Assembly: GCA_046733635.1 (NCBI GenBank)
Contig: JBKPPO010000285.1
Coordinates: 1 to 25,602 of the forward strand
Direction of reading: 5' to 3'
Origin: CADEED01 sp046733635
Lineage (GTDB): Bacteria; Pseudomonadota; Gammaproteobacteria; Steroidobacterales; Steroidobacteraceae
Length of the DNA stretch: 25,602 nt
How positions within the stretch are numbered: the first letter of the stretch is position 1; every line of letters begins with the position of its first letter. Of the stretch, positions 19,901 through 25,602 are shown in pieces. The notes beneath the pieces were generated by a model. It searched no databases and was not told the origin of the DNA. It saw only the letters and a program-made list of their open reading frames with translations. The translations under genes were made by a program, and so were the position numbers.

Positions 19901-22605
19901 AGACGGCCGTCGTGCAGCTTCCCGAAGCTTCGCAGGGACGCGCGTTGCTCACGGTCGAGAGCGGCAGCGCCATCCTCGAGCAGCGCTGGATCGAAGCGCA
20001 GCCGGCCAAGGATGGCGCGTCGAAGGAGAAAGGCGCCAACCGCATCTCCATCCCGATCACCGCGGCCATGGCGCCGAACGTCTACGTGGCGGTGACGATG
20101 ATCCAGCCGCATGCCGGCAAGAACAACGATCGCCCGATCCGGCTCTACGGCGTGGTCCCGCTCAAGGTCAACGATCCGCAGACGCGGCTCACACCCGTGG
20201 TCACCTCGGCCGCGGAATGGGCGCCGCAGTCCAAGGCTTCGATCTCCGTGAGCGAGAGCTCCGGCCGCGCCATGAACTACACGCTGGCCGTGGTCGACGA
20301 AGGGTTGTTAGGCCTGACGAACTTCAAGACGCCCGATCTCCACGCGGAGTTCTACAAGCGCGAAGCGCTCGGCATTCTGACCTGGGACCTCTTCGATGAA
20401 GTGGCCGGGGCCTACGGCGGCGAACTCGATCGCCTGCTCGCGCTGGGCGGCAGCGACGGTGCGGCCGCCACGAATCCCGACGACGACAAGTCGCGCTTCC
20501 CGCCCGTGGTGAAGTTCCTCGGACCCTTCACGCTCAAGGCGGGCGCCAAGGCCACGCACACGGTGGATCTGCCCCAGTACGTGGGTGCGGTGCGGGTCAT
20601 GGTCGTGGCCGGCGATGGCAGCGCCTACGGCTCCGCGGACAAGTCCGTGTTCGTGCGCCAGGCGTTGATGATCCTCCCCACGCTGCCGCGCGTGATCGGA
20701 CCGGACGAGCAGTTCACGCTGCCCGTGTCGGTGTTCACCGCGGACGCCGCCATCAAGAACGTGAACCTCGAGGTGCAGGTCGATGGCCGCTTCACGGCGA
20801 TCACGCCGAAGACCGCCCTGGCATTCACGAGACCCGAAGAGAAGCTGGGATTCCTCTCGCTCAAATCCGGCTCGCGCCTGGGCAAGAGCAAGATCAAGGT
20901 GGTCGCGACCAGCGGCAAACATCGCGCCGAGAGCGAAGTGTGGCTGGAGGTGCGCACACCCAACGCGGCGAGTTCCCGATTCCAGCGCGCCACGCTCGCG
21001 GCCGGTGAGACCTGGAAGGCCGACCTGCTGCCCTTCGGACTCGAAGGCACTCAGACCGCGCTGCTCGAGGTCTCCGCGTTGCCGCCCATCAATCTCGATG
21101 GCCGTCTGGAATACCTGATCGGGTATCCGCATGGTTGCCTCGAGCAGACCACCTCCTCGGTGTTCCCGCAGCTCTATCTATCCGCGCTCGTCAAGCTCGA
21201 CCAGAACCAGCGGCTGCAGACGGAAAACCACGTCCGGGCGGGCATCGCGCGGCTACGGAGTTTCCAGCACACCAGCGGTGGGTTCGCCTACTGGCCCGGC
21301 GTGTGGAACAGCGATCCGGACCTGAGCTGGCGCGAGGACTGGGGCACCACGTACGCCGGTCACTTCATGCTCGAAGCCGAAAAACTCGGGTACTCGCTGC
21401 CCGGTGACATGAAGTCGGCGTGGCTCAGGTACCAGAAGGCCGCGGCCCAGCGCTGGAATGCCAGCGACGTGCGGCTCGGCTCGAACAGCGCTTCGCGCGT
21501 CGAGGCGGCGCGATACGCGCAGGCGTACCGGCTGTACACGCTGGCGCTGGGCGGCGCGCCCGAGATCGGCGCCATGAATCGCCTGCGGGAGAGCCCCGCT
21601 CTCTCGCTCGCCGAAAAGTGGCTGCTCGCCTCCGCCTATCAGCTTGCGGGGAAACCCGAGGTCGCGAAGTCCCTGGTGGACGGCAAGCTGCAGGCGTTCG
21701 TGCAGCAGGACGGTAATCCCTATACCTTCGGCTCGCTGCTGCGCGATCGCGCCGTCGTTCTCCAGGGCCTCACGCTGCTCGGGCGATCCGCGGACGCCGA
21801 CAAGCTGCTCGAGGATGTCGCGGCGCAGCTCGTGAGCGGTGACTGGTACAGCACACAGTCCGTGGCGTTCGCGCTGGTCGCGGTGGCGAAGACCACGGGC
21901 ACCAGGCCGTTCACGGGCTTCAGCTTCGATCACACCGCGGGCAAGGCAAAACCGACGTCCACCCGGGCTACGGCTCCGCTGGCCTCGATCAAACTACCGG
22001 CGCCGGTGTCGGCCGGCGTGCCCGTCTCGCTGACCAACACCTCGGATCGCAAGCTCTACGTGACGGCCTCGGTGCGCGCGGTGGCGCGCAGCGGCGAGGA
22101 AGACGTCTCGGCCAACGGCATCGCGCTCGACATCAAGTACACCGATGCCGACGGCAACGCGGTGGACGTGAAGAAGCTGTCGCAGGGCATGGATCTCATC
22201 GCGCAGATCTCGATCCGCAACACCAGCCGGCGCCAGCTCGACAATCTCGCGCTCACGCATCTCTTCCCCGGCGGCTGGGAAATCCGCAATGACCGTCTGG
22301 AGGGCGTGGACACCGCGGGAGATCGCGGGTCCAGTCCGAACGCGCGGCAACGCTTCTGGTGGGTGCCTTCGGACTGGCGCGACCGCCAGCGCCGCGAAGC
22401 GGAATACGTGGACATCCGCGACGACCGGGTGTTGCGCTACTTCAGCCTGGGACCGGACGAGTCGATCTTCTTCGAGACGCGGTTGAACGCGGCCTACCTC
22501 GGCAGGTTCTATCTACCGGGAGCCGGGGTCGAGGCCATGTACGATGCCAACCTGCATGCGAGACAGCGCGGACTATGGGTGGAAGTGGCCTCACAGACCC
22601 CGTGA
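16915..22605 (+). CDS. Bacterial alpha-2-macroglobulin family lipoprotein
   Basis: A large protease-trapping or envelope-guard protein, 1896 residues, likely attached to the outer membrane inside the periplasm. Residues 1-20 are a lipoprotein signal with lipobox FVAAC (Cys21), and the +2 residue is Ser, so no inner-membrane retention signal. A chain of beta-rich macroglobulin domains follows. An acidic, Tyr-rich segment at about 450-495 is flanked by Cys449 and Cys498. A second Cys pair is at 949 and 956. The thioester motif CLEQ (Cys1408-Gln1411) is intact, followed by the alpha-helical thioester domain and a C-terminal receptor-like domain. The ATG is preferred over the in-frame GTG at 16894, because GGGAGA lies just upstream. 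It overlaps pbpC, as in known alpha-2-macroglobulin/PBP1C pairs. Confidence 0.93.
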   Translation: MIRRFATALVVAAAVSFVAACSGSKTDAPTSKPGAPDPSWVSSISQHSSGAISRHSPLRILFTGDVVPEEKVGTDAAANVVIKPAVKIRASFANRREIVIRPETEFAPNTDYRVAILAKGLSGVPADTKPFEFAVKTLEVNFAVRNHGLDVEYGHEELMTLRGSIDTADTENRENLEKILTAELDGKAVPITWLGGERQYQFTVANILRKQQEQQLVLRWDGKPLGVDLQGEEATRVPALDEFAVTQADAVQLNDQRQIQLRFSDAIDTKQDLKGLIRLSTQGEFTTSIQNNLLTLYVIEDVVGKVTLSLESAIRSRGGNALTGTSTFELEFTNTKPQVRFVGKGVILPNATTLSVPFEAVSARAVQVTAMQVFEPNIPQFLQVNPLSGSQEMGRVGRVLWRKTLPLTAQVPGRWTRYNLDVTELTARHPGALFQLKLSISPKDALFGCADESSAGVEEPEPASQDDADGGQDFSNWNYYEEDYYDGDVVWNERDDPCKPAYYRYGNNIRDTRNLLASNIGLIAKRASRGKLLVAATALDTSKPLSGVNIDAISYQNQVVASGRTDGNGLLELDVKGQPFALIADDGGRKGYLKVAPGVALPTSHFDVGGETVVNGLKGHLYGDRGVWRPGDPIYLTFALQDKNKTLPANHPVTLELRNPRGQLVQTLTSSAPVGQFYAFELQTAPDAPTGDWNALVTIGGASFSKTLKIETVMPNRLKIDLDLGAKPVIESSPLEASLAAQWLSGATAANLRAAVEVRLSPGATHFTRFKDFEFDDPARGFSGGPITVFDGELDDAGRAALSKDLDLPRDVPGILNATFITRVFERGGAFSINRETRTVAAFDRFVGVKMPKGDAARDMLLTDAKHVVELATVDVDGNPVSVPRLQVTLYKVQWRWWWEQSGDSLAQYAQSESNAVIKKETLSSRDGRGQWSFEIKYPEWGRYLVRVCDLDGGHCTGRVFYVDWPSWAGTQRDQSGPAANILTLTSDKQEYKVGETAVVQLPEASQGRALLTVESGSAILEQRWIEAQPAKDGASKEKGANRISIPITAAMAPNVYVAVTMIQPHAGKNNDRPIRLYGVVPLKVNDPQTRLTPVVTSAAEWAPQSKASISVSESSGRAMNYTLAVVDEGLLGLTNFKTPDLHAEFYKREALGILTWDLFDEVAGAYGGELDRLLALGGSDGAAATNPDDDKSRFPPVVKFLGPFTLKAGAKATHTVDLPQYVGAVRVMVVAGDGSAYGSADKSVFVRQALMILPTLPRVIGPDEQFTLPVSVFTADAAIKNVNLEVQVDGRFTAITPKTALAFTRPEEKLGFLSLKSGSRLGKSKIKVVATSGKHRAESEVWLEVRTPNAASSRFQRATLAAGETWKADLLPFGLEGTQTALLEVSALPPINLDGRLEYLIGYPHGCLEQTTSSVFPQLYLSALVKLDQNQRLQTENHVRAGIARLRSFQHTSGGFAYWPGVWNSDPDLSWREDWGTTYAGHFMLEAEKLGYSLPGDMKSAWLRYQKAAAQRWNASDVRLGSNSASRVEAARYAQAYRLYTLALGGAPEIGAMNRLRESPALSLAEKWLLASAYQLAGKPEVAKSLVDGKLQAFVQQDGNPYTFGSLLRDRAVVLQGLTLLGRSADADKLLEDVAAQLVSGDWYSTQSVAFALVAVAKTTGTRPFTGFSFDHTAGKAKPTSTRATAPLASIKLPAPVSAGVPVSLTNTSDRKLYVTASVRAVARSGEEDVSANGIALDIKYTDADGNAVDVKKLSQGMDLIAQISIRNTSRRQLDNLALTHLFPGGWEIRNDRLEGVDTAGDRGSSPNARQRFWWVPSDWRDRQRREAEYVDIRDDRVLRYFSLGPDESIFFETRLNAAYLGRFYLPGAGVEAMYDANLHARQRGLWVEVASQTP

Positions 22606-24953
22606 ACGACGCCGGCGCCCGGGCTGGCTGGGGCCGGCTGCGCCGCATCGCCGCGACTTTCGCGGCGATCGGGCTGGTGTCGGGCCTGGCGTTCTGGTTG
22701 GCGCTGCCGGACGAACTGTTCCGAGCGCCGCTGTCGCGCGTGATCGAGTCGCGTGACGGCGCCCTGCTTTCGGCGCGTATCGCCGCCGACGGGCAATGGC
22801 GCTTTCCGCCCGGACGTCAGGTGCCGGACAAATTCCGGCGCGCGCTCGTCACCTTCGAAGACAAGCGTTTCGACGATCACTCGGGCATCGACGGACTGGC
22901 CATCGCGCGGGCGCTGCGCCTGAACCTGCGCGCAGGCCGCGTGGTGAGCGGCGGCAGCACGCTCACCATGCAGCTCGCTCGTCTGTCACGCGAGGGGGCG
23001 GACCGGAACCTCGGCGCCAAGTTCGCGGAGGCGCTGCTGGCGCTGCGGCTGGAAGCGGCCCACGACAAGGACGAGATCCTGGCGCTGTACGCCGCGAACG
23101 CGCCGTTCGGCGGGAACGTGGTCGGGCTCGAAGCGGCGTCGTGGCGCTACTTCGGGCGAGAGCCTGCATCGCTGTCCTGGGCCGAGGCGGCGACGCTGGC
23201 GGTGCTGCCTAACAACCCCGCACTGGTGCATCTGAAGCGCAATCGCGCGAGGCTTCAGGCCAAGCGGGATTTCCTGCTGCATCGGCTCCACGCGGCCGGC
23301 GATCTGACCGCGCTCGACCTGGAGCTGGCGTTGTCCGAGCCGCTGGCCGCCGAGCCGCACGGTCTCCCGGACTTCGCGCCGCACCTGCTGGATACGCTGC
23401 GTGTCCAGCGGCCTCGCGAGCCTCGCCTCCGGACCACGCTGAATCCACAGCTCCAGCGGCAGGCAACCCAGATCGTCAATGACCACTCGGCCACGCTCGC
23501 GCGACAGCAGGTCCACAACGCCGCCGCGCTGATCATCGACAACGTGACATTCGAGGTGCTGGCGTACGTGGGCAACTCGGGAAATGGGGACCGCGGTCAT
23601 TCCGTCGACGTGATCCGCCGCCCGCGCAGCACGGGCAGCATCCTCAAGCCGTTGCTCTACGCGGCGATGCTCGAAGACGGACTCCTGACGCCGCGCATGT
23701 TGTTGCCCGACGTGCCCACGCACTATGAAGGCTTCACACCCGAAAACTTCGATCGGCAATACCGCGGCGCCGTGCCGGCGGACGAAGCGCTCGCCGCCTC
23801 GCTCAACATCCCCGCGGTGCGCATGCTGAAGTCCTACGGCGTACCGCGCTTCGCGGACCTGCTGCGTTCCGCGGGCATGTCCACGCTCACGCGCCCGTCC
23901 GACGACTACGGTCTCACGCTGATCCTCGGTGGCGCCGAGGGCAATGTCTGGGAGATAGCCGGCCTGTACGCCAGCCTCGCCGACATCGCGCGCAGCCGCA
24001 GCGAAACGCCACGTTTCCGGGAACCACTCGCCGTCGTCGGTCAGACGAACCAGGCCCGTCCGCCGACGCGCATCGGCGCCGGCGCCGCGTGGCTGACCTT
24101 GCGCACGCTGCTCGAGGTCACGCGACCGGGCGAAGAAGGTCACTGGCGCAACTTCGCCAACGCCCGCGCGATCGCCTGGAAGACCGGCACGAGCTGGGGA
24201 TTGCGCGACGGCTGGGCCGTCGGCAACAGCAGCCGGTACACCGTCGCCGTCTGGGTCGGCAATGCCAGCGGCGAAGGCCGCCCCGGCCTGACCGGCTCCT
24301 CCATGGCCGCGCCGCTGATGTTCGCGCTGTTCAATGTGTTGCCGTCCAGTCCGGGCTTCGAGCCGCCCGCGCACGCGCTGCGCTTCATCGACGTCTGCGC
24401 CAACGACGGCTACCTGGCCGTCGAAGGTTGTGAGAAGGAACGAACCTGGATCCCGCGCGACAGCCACTTCGAGGCCCTGAGTCCTCACAACCCGCGCGTG
24501 AACCTCGATGCGGCCGGCCGCGTCCGCGTCGACAGCGAATGCGAATCCCCGGGCGAGATGCAACGCGCGAGCTGGTTCGTGCTGCCGCCAGCCGAGGAGT
24601 TCTACTATCGTCGAATCCATGCGAACTACCGGCCGCTCCCCGGCCTGCGCGCCGATTGCGCCGCGAAAGCCGCGAGCCGAGGCTCCCTCGCTCTGCTGTA
24701 TCCCGACGTGAATGGCCGTGTGCTCATACCCGACGAGCTCGACGGCACCCGCGGCCGGACCGTCTTCCAGGCCGTCCACCGGCGCCGCGAGGCCACGGTC
24801 TACTGGCATCTCGACGGCCAATACCTTGGCGAAACGCACACTTTTCACCAGCAATCGTTGGACATCGATCCCGGCCAGCACATACTGACCCTCGTCGATG
24901 ACGAGGGAGAGCGGGTCGCCCGCCGCTTTGAGGTCCTCGCCACGCGGAACTGA
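22602..24953 (+). CDS. pbpC: Penicillin-binding protein 1C (bifunctional peptidoglycan synthase)
   Basis: A class A penicillin-binding protein, 783 residues, anchored by one N-terminal helix at about 13-31. The GT51 transglycosylase domain has EDKRFDDHSG with Glu86, GGSTLTMQLAR and KFAEALLALRLE. The transpeptidase domain has SILK (Ser346 and Lys349), SLN at 400-402 and KTGT from Lys527. The C-terminal part is the PBP1C-type BiPBP_C domain. All catalytic residues are present. The start is the GTG at 22602, overlapping the alpha-2-macroglobulin TGA as GTGA. An in-frame ATG at 22575 would add nine residues. E. coli PbpC is of similar length. The pairing suggests repair of peptidoglycan when the macroglobulin is engaged by an attacking protease. 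Confidence 0.94.
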   Translation: MNDAGARAGWGRLRRIAATFAAIGLVSGLAFWLALPDELFRAPLSRVIESRDGALLSARIAADGQWRFPPGRQVPDKFRRALVTFEDKRFDDHSGIDGLAIARALRLNLRAGRVVSGGSTLTMQLARLSREGADRNLGAKFAEALLALRLEAAHDKDEILALYAANAPFGGNVVGLEAASWRYFGREPASLSWAEAATLAVLPNNPALVHLKRNRARLQAKRDFLLHRLHAAGDLTALDLELALSEPLAAEPHGLPDFAPHLLDTLRVQRPREPRLRTTLNPQLQRQATQIVNDHSATLARQQVHNAAALIIDNVTFEVLAYVGNSGNGDRGHSVDVIRRPRSTGSILKPLLYAAMLEDGLLTPRMLLPDVPTHYEGFTPENFDRQYRGAVPADEALAASLNIPAVRMLKSYGVPRFADLLRSAGMSTLTRPSDDYGLTLILGGAEGNVWEIAGLYASLADIARSRSETPRFREPLAVVGQTNQARPPTRIGAGAAWLTLRTLLEVTRPGEEGHWRNFANARAIAWKTGTSWGLRDGWAVGNSSRYTVAVWVGNASGEGRPGLTGSSMAAPLMFALFNVLPSSPGFEPPAHALRFIDVCANDGYLAVEGCEKERTWIPRDSHFEALSPHNPRVNLDAAGRVRVDSECESPGEMQRASWFVLPPAEEFYYRRIHANYRPLPGLRADCAAKAASRGSLALLYPDVNGRVLIPDELDGTRGRTVFQAVHRRREATVYWHLDGQYLGETHTFHQQSLDIDPGQHILTLVDDEGERVARRFEVLATRN

Positions 24954-24963
24954 CGAGGGTGTC

Positions 24964-25602
24964 GTGTTCGATGGTTTCACGCTGACCACAGTCGAGACCG
25001 AGGAGGTCTCCATCCGGCTTCGCCATGGCGGCTCGGGCCCTCCGCTGCTGCTGTTGCATGGTTTTCCGCAAACACATGCGATGTGGTCGAAGATCGCGCC
25101 ACGACTGGCGGAGCACTACACGGTAGTTTGCCCGGACCTGCGCGGTTATGGCGGCAGCAGCAAACCCGAATCCTCCGCGAACCACGAAACCTATTCCAAA
25201 CGCGCAATGGCCCGCGACCAGGTCGAGGTCATGAAGCAACTGGGCTTCACACGTTTCCACGTGGCCGGGCATGACCGCGGCGGCCGCTGTGCCTATCGAC
25301 TCGCGCTGGATTCACCAGGCAGCGTGAGCAAACTCGCCGTGCTCGACATCATTCCCACGGGAGACACGCTGCGTCGCGCCGACTGGCGCTTCGGCATGGG
25401 GTACTGGCACTGGTTCTTCCTCGCGCAGGCACACCCGCTGCCGGAGCGGATGATCAGCAGCGACCCCATCGGATTCCTGTTCAAGCATGGGCAGTCGGCG
25501 TCGGACTTCGAGGCCTATGAAGACTTTCTCCAGAATGCGCGCGACCCCGCCGCGATCCATGCCATGTGCGAGGACTATCGCGCGGCCGTGAGCGTGGACT
25601 TC
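24964..25602 (+). CDS. Haloacetate-dehalogenase-like alpha/beta hydrolase (3' end outside window)
   Basis: A cytoplasmic alpha/beta hydrolase, 213 residues visible. Oxyanion region LLHGFPQTHAMW and the nucleophile elbow GHDRGGR (Asp104) are typical of dehalogenases and epoxide hydrolases. The pattern of fluoroacetate/haloacetate dehalogenases is also seen: HW at 149-150 (halide-binding pair), LPERM, and MCEDYRAAVSVDF near the right edge. The two arginines after the nucleophile, which hold the carboxylate in that family, are present. The catalytic His is beyond the edge. The GTG at 24964 is preceded by GAGGG at about five bases and lies ten bases after the pbpC stop. The true substrate may be another ester, epoxide or haloacid. 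It may share pbpC's transcript. Confidence 0.85.
   Translation, partial: MFDGFTLTTVETEEVSIRLRHGGSGPPLLLLHGFPQTHAMWSKIAPRLAEHYTVVCPDLRGYGGSSKPESSANHETYSKRAMARDQVEVMKQLGFTRFHVAGHDRGGRCAYRLALDSPGSVSKLAVLDIIPTGDTLRRADWRFGMGYWHWFFLAQAHPLPERMISSDPIGFLFKHGQSASDFEAYEDFLQNARDPAAIHAMCEDYRAAVSVDF

Noticed and set aside
22986..25013. A 675-codon minus-strand ORF opposite pbpC
   Set aside because: Antisense shadow of a gene with complete GT51 and transpeptidase motifs; it also crosses into the next gene.

Overview
The window is strongly GC-rich by eye and densely packed with genes that mostly overlap or nearly abut. Gene content and protein style (two CBM48-type modules on GlgB, a TonB-era style envelope pair of bacterial alpha-2-macroglobulin and PBP1C, a Tad-type secretion fragment) suggest a chromosome of a high-GC Pseudomonadota, perhaps a gammaproteobacterium near Xanthomonadales or Steroidobacteraceae. 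The taxonomic placement is inference. I see no tRNA, rRNA, CRISPR array, insertion sequence, phage gene or integration scar.

Layout. (1) 1-1248, minus strand: the start of a Tad/type II secretion F-type membrane gene set: a 44-residue single-helix protein, a short TadB-like protein and a TadC-like protein cut by the window edge. (2) 1326-3390, minus: mmsA (methylmalonate-semialdehyde dehydrogenase) followed one base later by a Cys-rich two-helix membrane protein. (3) 3445-4086, plus: a coiled-coil/membrane protein of unknown function, divergent from mmsA, whose stop codon overlaps the stop of the convergent operon. (4) 4083-15818, minus: eight tightly coupled genes: glgP, glgB, glgX, malQ, cysQ-like, an EamA transporter, a membrane thioredoxin-fold protein and a YCII/DGPF protein. 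(5) 15999-16781, plus: a polyphosphate-type ROK glucokinase, divergent from glgP. (6) 16915-24953, plus: a 1896-residue alpha-2-macroglobulin lipoprotein with an intact thioester motif, overlapping pbpC. (7) 24964 to the right edge: a haloacetate-dehalogenase-like alpha/beta hydrolase, incomplete.

How it works together. GlgP, GlgX and MalQ phosphorolyse, debranch and disproportionate alpha-glucan, and GlgB makes branches. MalQ releases free glucose, which the divergent glucokinase can phosphorylate, probably at the expense of polyphosphate. No glycogen synthase (glgA) or ADP-glucose pyrophosphorylase (glgC) is in the window. The alpha-2-macroglobulin/PBP1C pair is a known cell-envelope defence and repair module.

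No clearly new system is evident. The best leads are the start of glgB (a possible AUU initiation codon, or a one-base frameshift, just after glgP), the attachment of redox and nucleotidase genes to a glycogen operon, the polyphosphate glucokinase divergent from glgP, and the reduced TadB/44-residue gene pair.
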